From contig NZ_AQYJ01000021.1 in the NCBI RefSeq assembly GCF_000380565.1, positions 62,001 through 126,000 on the forward strand: a stretch of 64,000 nt of DNA, given 5' to 3'. The translations under genes and the position numbers were made by a program. Shown piece after piece: positions 54,206 through 63,802 of the stretch (position 1 is the first letter of the stretch; each line of letters opens with the position of its first letter). The notes below the pieces were generated by a model. That model did not search any database. It was not told the origin of the DNA and saw only the letters and a list, made by a program, of their open reading frames with translations. Source of the stretch: Microbulbifer variabilis ATCC 700307 (GTDB taxonomy: Bacteria; Pseudomonadota; Gammaproteobacteria; Pseudomonadales; Cellvibrionaceae).

Positions 54206-55160
54206 GGCCTGGAACCTAAATTGGCCCCGGGCTTTGGGAGGGGCAGAAATCTCCGCAGATTTCCGTACTGAGCCGGAAGACTTTGTTGTCGATGAGTTGG
54301 CCTTTCCAGAACCCTGTGATGATGGCGAGCACGTATACCTGCACATCCGGAAGCGAGGTGCCAACACTGCCTGGGTTTCGAAACAATTGGCCAAACTCGC
54401 CGGCGTACGTCAACTGGATGTCAGCTATTTTGGTTTGAAAGATCGGCATGCAGTTACCACCCAGTGGTTTAGCGTGTGGCTTGGACAAAAACCTGAGGCC
54501 GATTGGTTGCAGATTAATGGTGATGAGGTTTCTTTACTGCAGACATTTCGCGGTGCCCGCAAGCTACGTCGCGGCGAACATGCCGGTAACCGATTCAAAA
54601 TTCGCCTGCGCAATATTCGGGGAGATCGCCAAGCTGCAGACAAGGTTCTGGAGCAGGTTAGGGAGGGTATACCGAATTATTTTGGTGAACAGCGCTTTGG
54701 TGTTTCTGGCGGTAACCTGGATCTGGCGCGCCAATTGGCGGAAGAAGAAGGTCGATGCCGCAAAAGTGAGAAAGTCTTTGCCATGTCGGCAGCGCGCAGT
54801 TGGTTGTTCAACCAGGTTCTGGCGGAGAGGGTTAATTCAAAAAGCTGGTTCAAGTGCCTTGATGGGGAGCCAGAGGCCACTCCCAGTGGTCCCTTGTGGG
54901 GGCGCGGACGCAACCCAACTGTAGGTATTGCAGGTGAGCTTGAGGAAAGGGTTCTTGGAGAATGGCAACCCTGGTGCAACTGGCTGGAACATTGTGGCCT
55001 AAAGCAGGAGCGTAGACCGCTGGTATTACGTCCGGAGGCTTTTCGCTACCAGTGGTGTGGCGATAACCTGGAACTTGAATTTGCTCTTCCACCAGGCGCG
55101 TTCGCAACCGCCTTGCTGAGGGAAGTCGCCAATCTGGTCAATGTGAACTCGGGCACATAA
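54198..55160 (+). CDS. truD: tRNA pseudouridine(13) synthase
   Basis: 320 residues. The conserved N-terminal [15 protein letters not shown] and the catalytic-Asp motif [14 protein letters not shown] are present, with [17 protein letters not shown] and [16 protein letters not shown] ([12 protein letters not shown]) sequences following. It makes pseudouridine 13 in tRNA-Glu. It is slightly shorter than the E. coli enzyme. Its end is close to pcm with no surE between. Confidence 0.95.
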   Translation: MPEAWNLNWPRALGGAEISADFRTEPEDFVVDELAFPEPCDDGEHVYLHIRKRGANTAWVSKQLAKLAGVRQLDVSYFGLKDRHAVTTQWFSVWLGQKPEADWLQINGDEVSLLQTFRGARKLRRGEHAGNRFKIRLRNIRGDRQAADKVLEQVREGIPNYFGEQRFGVSGGNLDLARQLAEEEGRCRKSEKVFAMSAARSWLFNQVLAERVNSKSWFKCLDGEPEATPSGPLWGRGRNPTVGIAGELEERVLGEWQPWCNWLEHCGLKQERRPLVLRPEAFRYQWCGDNLELEFALPPGAFATALLREVANLVNVNSGT

Positions 55161-55243
55161 AATTCAGTAATGGAAGCGACGGCTGCGATACAGGGGATGG
55201 AATCAAACAGCTTATGGACCGCTTGAGACACGAAGGTTTGGGA

Positions 55244-55885
55244 ATGACTTCCCAGCGTACCCGCAATCGCCTGATACAGCGATTGCGTGAAGAGGGCATC
55301 AGTAATGAAGAAGTCCTCAATGTAATGGCATCAACACCGCGACACCTGTTCCTGGATGAGGCTCTGGCCATTCGCGCCTATGAGGATACGGCCCTGCCGA
55401 TTGGTTACGGGCAGACTATTTCTCAGCCTTACATTGTTGCGCGAATGACAGAGCTACTCTTGAGCCGAGCCAAGTCTTTGCATAGCGTTTTGGAAGTGGG
55501 GACGGGTTCCGGGTACCAAACAGCGATTCTCTCTCGTTTGGTGGAACAACTTTATTCTGTAGAGCGTGTCGAACCATTGCTGGAGAAGGCACGTAAGTGT
55601 TTGACAGAGCTGGGTCACCATAATGTTGAATACAAACTTAGCAATGGCGGCTTTGGTTGGCCAGAAAAAGGTCCATATGATGCAATCCTGGCTGCGGCAG
55701 CACCGGCAGTAGTTCCCGATGAGCTGAAGCAACAGTTGGCACCTGATGGTGTGTTGGTGATTCCTGTTGGTTCAGAGCATCAGTATTTGACGATGGTGAC
55801 CCGTCGCCAGGATAGTGATCAATTTGATGTGGAAAAATTGGAGGCGGTTCGCTTTGTACCGCTGCTCAGTGGTGTTGTTCGATGA
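55244..55885 (+). CDS. pcm: Protein-L-isoaspartate O-methyltransferase
   Basis: 213 residues from ATG 55244, which has GAAGG upstream and matches the usual short N-terminus; an ATG at 55214 is also in frame. SAM motif I is VLEVGTGSGYQTAILSRL. The isoaspartyl-contact region LPIGYGQTISQPYIVARM is intact. It repairs isomerised aspartates in aged proteins. It overlaps the DUF368 gene by an ATGA. Confidence 0.95.
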   Translation: MTSQRTRNRLIQRLREEGISNEEVLNVMASTPRHLFLDEALAIRAYEDTALPIGYGQTISQPYIVARMTELLLSRAKSLHSVLEVGTGSGYQTAILSRLVEQLYSVERVEPLLEKARKCLTELGHHNVEYKLSNGGFGWPEKGPYDAILAAAAPAVVPDELKQQLAPDGVLVIPVGSEHQYLTMVTRRQDSDQFDVEKLEAVRFVPLLSGVVR

Positions 55886-56844
55886 AGTTATATGAAACCC
55901 TCAGAGGTCGCTATCCTGGGGTGGTGTTACGAGGTATGGCGATGGGGGCTGCAGATGTGGTCCCCGGGGTTTCTGGGGGAACTATCGCCTTTATTACGGG
56001 GATTTACCAGGAGTTACTGGACTCTCTCAGCCGAATAGGCCCACACTGTATCACTCTCCTAAGGAAGGAGGGCGTTGCAGCAACCTGGAAATATATAAAC
56101 GGTGGTTTCCTGTTGTCCCTGTTTTTGGGAGTGCTGATTAGTATTTTTAGTCTTGCCCGATTAATAAGTGGACTGCTGGAGAATTACCCGATTGTTGTCT
56201 GGTCTTTCTTTTTTGGTTTGGTTCTGGCATCCACTGTTCCGGTTATACGAAATATTCCGCGGTGGTCCCCTTCAGTTATAGTTTTTTTGTTCCTGGGCAT
56301 AGCTTTGGCGGTTACAGTCAGTGAGCTACGTCCGGGAGAAATCCCGGCAACGCCTCTGACATTATTTTTATCTGGAGCTTTGGCTATTTGTGCAATGGCA
56401 CTTCCGGGTATTTCCGGCGCCTTTATTTTGTTGATGATTGGGATTTACCCCAAGGTGCTTTCCGCCGTTCATGAGTTACAGATAACAAATTTAATTTGTT
56501 TTGCCGCAGGTGCAGCCATTGGGTTGATGTTATTTAGTCGATTACTTTCGTGGTTGATGCATAGGTTTGTCGCTCGTACACTGGCTTTTCTTGCTGGAAT
56601 CTTGCTGGGAAGTTTGAAAATAATTTGGCCTTGGAAACTGCCTATGCCCGGAGAGGCAGAAACGTCCAGTAAGCTGGCACCGCTGTTAACAAATACCACT
56701 CCGGCAGATTTTGTGACTCAAACAGGGGATTCGGCACAACTTGGTGGGGCTATTACAGCTGCCCTGGCGGCCATGGTGTTGGTTCTCACAATAGACTTTT
56801 TGGGAGGGGCTCATCGGGGAACATCTAGCGCCACACCGCAATAA
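55882..56844 (+). CDS. DUF368 family membrane protein
   Basis: 320 residues with about eight to nine hydrophobic helices. The family signature is visible twice: GMAMGAADVVPGVSGGTIAFITGIY near the start and AMALPGISGAFILLMIGIYP in the middle, a pseudo-symmetric re-entrant pair. DUF368 proteins include candidate polyprenyl-phosphate flippases or transporters of the inner membrane (recently named PopT-type). It is translationally coupled to pcm. Confidence 0.9.
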   Translation: MKLYETLRGRYPGVVLRGMAMGAADVVPGVSGGTIAFITGIYQELLDSLSRIGPHCITLLRKEGVAATWKYINGGFLLSLFLGVLISIFSLARLISGLLENYPIVVWSFFFGLVLASTVPVIRNIPRWSPSVIVFLFLGIALAVTVSELRPGEIPATPLTLFLSGALAICAMALPGISGAFILLMIGIYPKVLSAVHELQITNLICFAAGAAIGLMLFSRLLSWLMHRFVARTLAFLAGILLGSLKIIWPWKLPMPGEAETSSKLAPLLTNTTPADFVTQTGDSAQLGGAITAALAAMVLVLTIDFLGGAHRGTSSATPQ

Positions 56845-56957
56845 GATCTGGAAAATCTCGGTATGGCAGCGTTTTATGAAGCGTTCACCGGAATTTTTGG
56901 AGCTTTTCTTTAGACACTTTTTCCATAAATGCCGTGGTCTGATGTAAAAAGAGAATA

Positions 56958-57803
56958 ATGGAATGTCATCTTTTGCTACGCTCTAAAGGCCTGTTTTGGC
57001 GGAACAATTCCCCCATTTCTGGTCATTTTTTGTTTGGGGTGTTAAAAATATTAGGCATCAGTATCCTGTTATTGCTTCTGGTTTCCTGTGGTAGCCATAT
57101 GGCTCCCACCAGTTCCCTGAAGCAACCCCCCAGTATCAGGCTCAACTATCACACAGTGAGTAAGGGCGACACCCTCTATTCAATTGCCTGGCGATACGGC
57201 AAGGATTTTCGGCAGCTGGCGGCGCTTAATGGCATTAGATCTCCCTATAATATCTATCCTGGTCAGCGGCTTAAACTGACGGGAAAAGTACCTCCAAGTG
57301 CCTCCTCAAAGGCTCCCATCGCCGCAAAGAAAACTGTGAGTAAACCGGTTTCCTCAAAGAAGCCAGTCGCGACAGCAAGTAAAAAATCCTTAACGAAAGC
57401 TCCTCGACGCCAAATGGCTCAAACCAAGCGCGCAGGCTCTATTCGCTGGCGCTGGCCTGTACAAGGCCAACTGATCAGCCGCTTCCGCTCAGGGGATCCT
57501 TTGCGTAAGGGTGTTGATATCGCAGGAGAAAAGGGTGAGTCTGTATTGGCAGCAGCCGATGGCACCGTTATCTACGCGGGAAGTGCATTGAGAGGTTATG
57601 GAAAGCTGCTGATCGTTAAGCACAGTGAAGTTTACCTGAGTGCTTATGCCCACAATCACCGTTTGTTGGTGAAAGAGGGCAGCAAAGTCAAAGCTGGGCA
57701 ACGGATAGCGGAACTGGGTTCGAGTGGTACCGACCGCAACAAGCTCCACTTTGAGATTCGCAAAAACGGTCAGCCAGTAGACCCTCTTGCTTACTTGCCG
57801 TAA
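56958..57803 (+). CDS. nlpD: NlpD-type divisome activator lipoprotein
   Basis: 281 residues. Lipobox LLVSCG after a long N-terminal segment; LysM domain (YHTVSKGDTLYSIAWRYG to NIYPGQRLKL); basic linker; LytM/M23 domain. The zinc ligands are lost: KGVDIAG in place of H-x-x-x-D and KLHFEIR in place of H-x-H, as in the activator NlpD, so it is enzymatically inactive and likely activates an amidase (AmiC) at septation. It sits upstream of rpoS as in enterics and pseudomonads; the rpoS promoter often lies inside it. Confidence 0.93.
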   Translation: MECHLLLRSKGLFWRNNSPISGHFLFGVLKILGISILLLLLVSCGSHMAPTSSLKQPPSIRLNYHTVSKGDTLYSIAWRYGKDFRQLAALNGIRSPYNIYPGQRLKLTGKVPPSASSKAPIAAKKTVSKPVSSKKPVATASKKSLTKAPRRQMAQTKRAGSIRWRWPVQGQLISRFRSGDPLRKGVDIAGEKGESVLAAADGTVIYAGSALRGYGKLLIVKHSEVYLSAYAHNHRLLVKEGSKVKAGQRIAELGSSGTDRNKLHFEIRKNGQPVDPLAYLP

Positions 57804-58005
57804 GCCGGATGGGTGCAGTAAAGCTCTGTAAATAAAAATGGACTTTTAACTAATACCACTTGAGGTAGTCACTGTAATCGTGACGACTGAAGGGTCTGGC
57901 CGATTCAGTGGCTGTCGCCATACACTCATGGTGCCTGATTGTATTTTGATCAGCTTCTTGAGTGTTTGGGCGGCTGATATTGGCAAAGTACAAGGAGCAG
58001 GGGAA

Positions 58006-59055
58006 ATGGAAGCACAACGGCAAGACCAGTCTTTGGCTGGCCAGGCAGAAGACTTTCCTCCTGAGTTGGCGGTAGAGAATGAAGAGCAGAAACTAAGTAG
58101 CAGCGAAGAGAGAGGTAAAGGCCGTACCCGGAGAAATGCGGCAAAAAATAACTCCGTCTCCTCCCCCGGAGAGAAGAGTAGGGTCACCAGATTGGATGGC
58201 GACAGCCATTTGCAGAAGAATTTGGATGCTACTCAACTCTATCTGAATGAAATTGGTTTTTCCCCCTTATTGACCGCTGAAGAAGAGGTGTATTACGCAC
58301 GTAAGGCTCTGCGTGGTGACGCTGCGGCGAGAAAGCGCATGATTGAGAGTAATTTGCGCTTGGTAGTAAAGATTGCTCGTCGTTATGTCAGCCGTGGCCT
58401 GGCGCTGCTAGACCTGATCGAAGAGGGTAATTTGGGGCTTATCCGCGCTGTTGAGAAGTTCGACCCTGAGCGGGGTTTCCGCTTTTCTACCTACGCTACC
58501 TGGTGGATACGTCAGACAATAGAACGAGCCATTATGAATCAGACTCGGACTATTCGCCTGCCAATTCACGTTGTAAAGGAATTAAATGTGTACCTCCGGG
58601 CATCCCGTGAGCTGGCGCAGAAGCTGGATCACGAGCCGTCCGCAGAAGAGATCGCTAATTTATTGGAGAAGCCGGTTGAAGACGTTGAGCGGATGTTAGG
58701 GCTCAATGAGCGGGTAACTTCAGTAGATACTCCGATAGGTCCCTCTTCGGAAAAGACACTGGTGGATACGATTCCCGACCAGCAGGAGTCTGATCCGGCT
58801 GAGTTACTTCAGGACAGTGATCTCTTTGATAGCATTAATCGCTGGCTCGGGGAGCTTCCCGACAAACAGTGTGAGGTTGTTTCCCGGCGATTTGGGTTGC
58901 GTGGCTTTGAAGCGAGCACCCTGGAAGAAGTTGGTAGGGAAATCGGCCTAACGCGTGAGAGGGTGCGCCAGATCCAGGTTGATGCACTTAAGCGCCTGCG
59001 TGAAGTCATGGAAAAACAAGGACTTGATGGACTGTCTTTGTTTGGAAACCTATAA
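58006..59055 (+). CDS. rpoS: RNA polymerase sigma factor RpoS
   Basis: 349 residues from ATG 58006 (AAGGAG upstream; the open frame extends 42 codons further, not used). Region 1.2-2: [69 protein letters not shown]. Region 3: [19 protein letters not shown]. Region 4: [19 protein letters not shown]. It is the general stress and stationary-phase sigma factor. The basic/acidic N-terminal extension (residues 1-65) is longer than in E. coli. Confidence 0.97.
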   Translation: MEAQRQDQSLAGQAEDFPPELAVENEEQKLSSSEERGKGRTRRNAAKNNSVSSPGEKSRVTRLDGDSHLQKNLDATQLYLNEIGFSPLLTAEEEVYYARKALRGDAAARKRMIESNLRLVVKIARRYVSRGLALLDLIEEGNLGLIRAVEKFDPERGFRFSTYATWWIRQTIERAIMNQTRTIRLPIHVVKELNVYLRASRELAQKLDHEPSAEEIANLLEKPVEDVERMLGLNERVTSVDTPIGPSSEKTLVDTIPDQQESDPAELLQDSDLFDSINRWLGELPDKQCEVVSRRFGLRGFEASTLEEVGREIGLTRERVRQIQVDALKRLREVMEKQGLDGLSLFGNL

Positions 59056-59072
59056 ACTTGGTCCTTAACCGA

Positions 59073-59109
59073 GGAAACCCCACGAAGACAATGTATCCGT
59101 GGGGTTTCC
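59073..59109. terminator. Terminator stem between convergent rpoS and ydbL
   Basis: A perfect 12-bp stem (GGAAACCCCACG / CGTGGGGTTTCC) with a 13-base loop sits 17 bases after rpoS and ahead of the convergent ydbL end; it can serve both strands. There is no clear T-run. Confidence 0.65.
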
Positions 59110-59148
59110 GTTAGCGATTCAATTTGAGGTTAATAGATTGGGTCTGAT

Positions 59149-59475
59149 CTATTTCCTGACCCAGCGCCCAAGATTGTCCTGGTAATACTCCCCAGGAGAA
59201 AGGCGAGCTTCCAGTTTTTCCGCGGCACGGGCCGCTACTTGAGCAATATCGACATTATTGCGTTTGGCAATTTGCGCATAAGAAGTTTTGCGCTTTGCAT
59301 TGATCTCTTTGACTAACTTCTCAAGCTCCGGGGAGCTAGCGTCTACGATAGCGATATAGCCGCTATTTGCCTCTCCAACCAACCCTTGACTCTTGGCTTC
59401 ATTGAGTGAGATCGCCATTGCTGGAAGTGCGATGACGAAGCCTACGAGTAACAGGGCCTTCTTTAACATATGCAT
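59149..59475 (-). CDS. ydbL: YdbL family (DUF1318) periplasmic protein
   Basis: 108 residues. The start at 59475 has a perfect AGGAGG six bases upstream, preferred over the ATG at 59490 that overlaps ynbE. Signal peptide LKKALLLVGFVIALPAMA. The conserved core EAKSQGLVGEANSGYIAIV and NAKRKTSYAQIAKRNN follow. Third gene of ydbH-ynbE-ydbL; in E. coli these make an intermembrane system linked to phospholipid transport, with YdbL a periplasmic modulator. Confidence 0.9.
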   Translation of the reverse strand: MHMLKKALLLVGFVIALPAMAISLNEAKSQGLVGEANSGYIAIVDASSPELEKLVKEINAKRKTSYAQIAKRNNVDIAQVAARAAEKLEARLSPGEYYQDNLGRWVRK

Positions 59476-59486
59476 ACGTTGCCTCC

Positions 59487-59681
59487 TCAAAAAATGCCTT
59501 CTTTGTCTTCAAACAAGGTATCTAGGTCCCGATCTACTTTTACCCGGATTTCGTGTTCAATCTTTACGTTTAAGTTTACAGTGATTGGCTCACTGGGAGC
59601 CTTTACCGCCACAGTAGGGGTGCACCCTGTGGCAACCATAGCGAACAATAGCCCTATGGAAATCAGCCGGCTGGCTCTCAT
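59487..59681 (-). CDS. ynbE: YnbE-like lipoprotein
   Basis: 64 residues. Lipobox ATGC (IGLLFAMVATGC), then TPTVAVKAPSEPITVNLNVKIEHEIRV, the short beta-strand segment that in E. coli YnbE polymerises onto the C-terminal end of YdbH. AAGGAG precedes the ATG. It partners the large ydbH product. Confidence 0.92.
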   Translation of the reverse strand: MRASRLISIGLLFAMVATGCTPTVAVKAPSEPITVNLNVKIEHEIRVKVDRDLDTLFEDKEGIF

Positions 59682-59867
59682 CTGCTACTCCTTTCCGTAC
59701 CTTCAGGTACCTTCTATTTGTTGCTGTTACAGCAGTTATCTCAATGTCTGGGCCAGGTTTGCCAACCATATTGGGAGTTACCATATTCCCCATATAGTAT
59801 TCGCTTAACCTTAACCGGCTCTGAATTAGCCAGTCCCCAATTTCGAAGAGCCTACTTTAATCCAGAC

Positions 59868-62852
59868 CTATTGGTCCAGCTGCTTTTCCAAGGCTTCTGT
59901 CAGATCGCGGCTGGCCTGAAGAGAGCGAAGCATGGCTGGAATATTATTCTCAAGATTGAGGTTAATAATCAGATCCCGCTCTGAATCCACGGAATCACTG
60001 CGCCCTACAAGCTTTAAGCTTAGCTGCAGGTCACCACTGGGAGGGTACTCCATACTGCCTTCCAGGGTACGGAAATCGTAATCTTCGAGCGCATTCGCAA
60101 TCAGCTTAAGTTGCGGGTTACCCGCCAGTATCTGAGGGGAAAAAGCTCCGTAATATCTCAGTCGTCCTCCCGGCTCGACTGCTTCCAAATGGCCGTGCTT
60201 TACTGTGATGCCGTCGGGGCCAGTTATAATAGGAATCACCAAATCTAGATGTCCGCCAGCTTCAAAGTTTTCTGACTCAGTTTCCTGAGCCAATTGTTCC
60301 AAGGACACATTCTTGGCAGACAGGATACTGCTCCGAGTTTTATCGGCCAGATTCCAGGTGAGCGCTTCTGAACGCAGCTCCCCGTCAAGAAATTCAGCTG
60401 AGAAATCCCTCAGCGACAGATCCTGCTCCCTGTCCAGAGACAAAGAAAAAAGGACTTTATCCAAAGTGAGTCCTGCATTGATAGATCGTATTGATAGCGG
60501 CTGAGGCTTCGGCGTAAACCAATGTTCCTCATCGTTTTCCAGTAGAATTGTCCCTTCTACTCCAGTAGCAAAACTTTCCCCGTAGACTGCAGCAATATTG
60601 GTAAGTATTAACTTGAAGGAATTTTTTGGTTGTAAAGGCCAGGATACATTGCCATTGGCAGAAAATGCCCCTGAAACTATATCTAAGGGCAAACCTTGAA
60701 CTGCCTTGCTGAGGGGGTTATTTGTGGTGAATTCAACCTCTGGTAAGGAAAAATGAATATTACCGGTGGCCTGCTCGATATTATGATACCAATTCGAATC
60801 AAGCCTCAAAGCCCCAGCATTGAGCTGGCTTTTTCCCTCAATCTTATCTCCGTTCAGGGAGAAAACCCCAGTGAGGGTTGGTGTCATTGAATAATTTTCA
60901 GGAGTAATAACTTTGAGGTTTTTGCTGGAGAAGTTGGCACTTAGCTCAGTGTTTCTTTTGGTAGTTTTTAGGTTAAAATCACTTAAGACCAAATCTCCAG
61001 ATAACGAAATAGATTCACTGTTAAATGCATCAAGTTGATTTTTCCATTTCGGACTAATACAGCTTGTAGAGAGTGTTTTTATCTCACAGTTCATTAGGGG
61101 TTGTTGAATAACACCCTTCTTTAGCTTGAATTCTCCCCCTGTAATTTCTTCAAATGTGGTATTTATCTGCTCAAGTTTAACTTTTCGAATGTCACCGTCC
61201 GTTTGGATTTTGATTTTTGCAGAAGAATGAAGCTCCTTTACGACGGTATTTATCGTTTTGTTAATAATGGTTGGTGCCATTAAGTCCAGGTTGAAATCGC
61301 ATTCAGAAGTCCTATTATAACTGCAATTAAGCTGTCTAATTTGTAAAACAGCTGAGGTGGTTGAACCAGATGCTTGTAATTTTGAATTAACCCCACCATT
61401 GCTGATAGAGGCCGCAAAAGTGTTGGTGGCAGATGGCTCCAATATAAGTTGTACCGTATCTACAATCTCTACATCTGCTTGGCTTTGGTCCAATCCGGTG
61501 GACTTTAAAAGGGAATTTTTTTCCTGGTTTGATATTGAAGTGTTGAGGTGTATCTCACTGCCAGGGAGAAAGTTGATGCCAATCCTTTCTAGCCAGCTTT
61601 GCCACGCCGAGGTTGAGTTGACAGGCTTAAAGAAAATCTCACTCTGAAACTTCAGCTTGCCCCCCAAGTTGGTTACTGTAAATGAGGGAGCAAATATCTT
61701 CCGGTGAAGCGATTGTAGTATAGGCTCTGCTGCATCGAGATAAGCAGAACCCTCCGCGTGTAGTTTGGGGCTTTGTGCTTCGTCAGTAGCGGACTCAAAT
61801 TTCAAGTTGAGCAGGGGTTTATCAGCTTCGTTATCATGTTTAGATGAAACTTCAAATGCACCGGAACCCGTGATGTACTCGAGTAGTAGGGGAGAAAATG
61901 ATTTAAACTCGATCTCAATAGGCGTTGTGGTTGATAGCCTGGCCGTCGTATTTATGATTGATTTGTCGTTGAAACCTGAAATTTCCAGTGCTTTGCTCTT
62001 CACCTGTAGATTGATATTCTGGTAATCCGAAAGGGAAAAGATATTATCAGGGATAAGTGCATTTGCATTTACAGTAAGTCGTCCGCTGGAGTCAATTTCA
62101 CTTTCTGGAAATAGGTTTAGTAGCCGAGTAGCCCTGATAATTGGAGTAATTACTTCCAGGTTCGAAGTTGCTTCACCATTCAACTGCCAATAGTTACTGC
62201 CCTCTTTCGAGATACTCAGTGTCGTATAGGATATTAATTCAGAAGAACCTGGAGTGATACTAGCATTCACAGAAATCTTGTCTGGGGTTAGGTCTAGCTC
62301 TAAAGAGATGTGATAGTTATCAAATCCAATAGTCTTATAGGGTAATTCTGCGAGGATGTTGCTGTCTTCTCGGACAATGCTGAGTGGGCCAGCAATAAAG
62401 CTGTTATTAATTTCGATTTCCTTCACTAGCACTTTTCCGGGTATATTTTGAGTGATATCCCGGGCGATCTTTTCTAGGGAAAAAATAATTTCTTCTGCGA
62501 GCAGATGAGACGTCGGATTCTGTGTGTCCGGTTTGCTTTCCTGATGAGTTAACTTGTCAACTGATAATTCTATTCTCTGGATGTTATCCCGGCTGATAAG
62601 TACATGGAATGGGTAGAGTACTTGAACATTATCTAGAGTCAGGTTTTTGCCACTGGTGGATGTCAGTTGAATCCGCTCAATGGAAACTTCCCTGAAACTG
62701 ATGTTCAGCCCGGATAGTTGCTTGATGACGACTTCACCGGAAAATAAATTGATAAGTTGAGGGGCGACGATATCCTTCTTCCACCAGCTGCCGAATAGCA
62801 GCATAGCCAGGATAGTTAAAAACGTAAAAATAAGAATACGGGGCTTTCGCAC
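59868..62852 (-). CDS. ydbH: YdbH family AsmA-like intermembrane protein
   Basis: 994 residues from GTG 62852 with GAGG six bases upstream; a TTG at 62864 is an alternative. One N-terminal membrane helix (ILIFTFLTILAMLLFGSWW) anchors a very long beta-taco/AsmA-like periplasmic chain. The C-terminal DUF2867/dicarboxylate-type region contains GGHLDLVIPIITGPDGI and PGGRLRYYGAFSPQILAG. In E. coli YdbH forms an inner-to-outer-membrane lipid bridge with YnbE, redundant with TamB and YhdP. A separate promoter for ynbE is possible, as 186 bases lie between. Confidence 0.9.
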   Translation of the reverse strand: MRKPRILIFTFLTILAMLLFGSWWKKDIVAPQLINLFSGEVVIKQLSGLNISFREVSIERIQLTSTSGKNLTLDNVQVLYPFHVLISRDNIQRIELSVDKLTHQESKPDTQNPTSHLLAEEIIFSLEKIARDITQNIPGKVLVKEIEINNSFIAGPLSIVREDSNILAELPYKTIGFDNYHISLELDLTPDKISVNASITPGSSELISYTTLSISKEGSNYWQLNGEATSNLEVITPIIRATRLLNLFPESEIDSSGRLTVNANALIPDNIFSLSDYQNINLQVKSKALEISGFNDKSIINTTARLSTTTPIEIEFKSFSPLLLEYITGSGAFEVSSKHDNEADKPLLNLKFESATDEAQSPKLHAEGSAYLDAAEPILQSLHRKIFAPSFTVTNLGGKLKFQSEIFFKPVNSTSAWQSWLERIGINFLPGSEIHLNTSISNQEKNSLLKSTGLDQSQADVEIVDTVQLILEPSATNTFAASISNGGVNSKLQASGSTTSAVLQIRQLNCSYNRTSECDFNLDLMAPTIINKTINTVVKELHSSAKIKIQTDGDIRKVKLEQINTTFEEITGGEFKLKKGVIQQPLMNCEIKTLSTSCISPKWKNQLDAFNSESISLSGDLVLSDFNLKTTKRNTELSANFSSKNLKVITPENYSMTPTLTGVFSLNGDKIEGKSQLNAGALRLDSNWYHNIEQATGNIHFSLPEVEFTTNNPLSKAVQGLPLDIVSGAFSANGNVSWPLQPKNSFKLILTNIAAVYGESFATGVEGTILLENDEEHWFTPKPQPLSIRSINAGLTLDKVLFSLSLDREQDLSLRDFSAEFLDGELRSEALTWNLADKTRSSILSAKNVSLEQLAQETESENFEAGGHLDLVIPIITGPDGITVKHGHLEAVEPGGRLRYYGAFSPQILAGNPQLKLIANALEDYDFRTLEGSMEYPPSGDLQLSLKLVGRSDSVDSERDLIINLNLENNIPAMLRSLQASRDLTEALEKQLDQ

Positions 62853-63060
62853 GCTAAACCTCAAGCTCCAGGAAAGGAGGTAACTTTGTTATCTCGCTTA
62901 TGGACTGCAGTAGGTGGCATACAATGCAGGACAACTGCTCCCATAAAGTTGGTAAAAGGCTATTTTATCAAACTGGCCGGATAATCATTGGTGCAAACGT
63001 TGGATTATTCGTGAATAGGATGGTTCACTCATTCATGGCTGAAAAAATGTGAACAAGCAG

Positions 63061-63507
63061 TCATGGTGCTTCTACTATGGTCTCCTGCAGTAGCTTCAGG
63101 CGCCATAGGCCCTGTTCCTTGACCCAGAGGCTGGATGTAAACAGCCAGGCGGAAACTGGCTTATCTTCGAAGCTGCCCTCAAAAGATGTATACATGGTCA
63201 TAAGTGCAGTCTTTGCGCTCAGAGGTGTTATTGAGACCTTATAAGAGGAGTGTTTCTTAATATCCAAGGTTCTGAACTTTTCAACAACCTGTCCGGGACC
63301 GAGGGCTTCCTTGTAATAGGGAGTAACTATCAATCCGTCTTTAGTCATTATTTCTCTGATGGCATTACCATCATGTTGCATAAAGGCCATTTTGAGAGCT
63401 TCCATGCGGGAGTTCAGCTCATCGTCCAGCTTTGCTGCCGAAGCTGGCGTAGCAATGAAAAGCAAAATGCCAACGATAAACAGTAAAGCGATAAGCTTGT
63501 TACCCAT
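63061..63507 (-). CDS. Secreted NTF2/SnoaL-like protein
   Basis: 148 residues from ATG 63507 with AGGTGG upstream; a longer frame to 63633 is not supported. Signal peptide NKLIALLFIVGILLFIATPASA, mature AKLDDELNSRMEALKMAFMQHDG then DGLIVTPYYKEALGPGQVVEKFR, with a W-L-F-T-S-S-L-W-V strand typical of DUF4440/NTF2-like proteins. Probably a periplasmic pocket protein of unknown ligand. Divergent from pepN. Confidence 0.75.
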   Translation of the reverse strand: MGNKLIALLFIVGILLFIATPASAAKLDDELNSRMEALKMAFMQHDGNAIREIMTKDGLIVTPYYKEALGPGQVVEKFRTLDIKKHSSYKVSITPLSAKTALMTMYTSFEGSFEDKPVSAWLFTSSLWVKEQGLWRLKLLQETIVEAP

Positions 63508-63802
63508 AATGACCACCTGAGTGAGAAGCAGCCCACCGACCGTTTGTTGCTTTAAAGATAACTGTGAAAGTAAATGGCCGCAAAATTGCTGAATGCTAGT
63601 GTCAGGGTGAGAGGCTTCCAAACCAGCCGGCATGGAGAAGGTCTTGTTATTCTGATCTACTGAGTGATAAGTGGGAATACAAGCCCATAAGAAATGCTAA
63701 TAGTTAGGCTTATTATTTCAACTTGTAATACTGCTTTTTACCCCAATTTATTTATCCCCTTACCGTTCCGATAGGAACATACTTATTGAGGATGTTTCAA
63801 CA

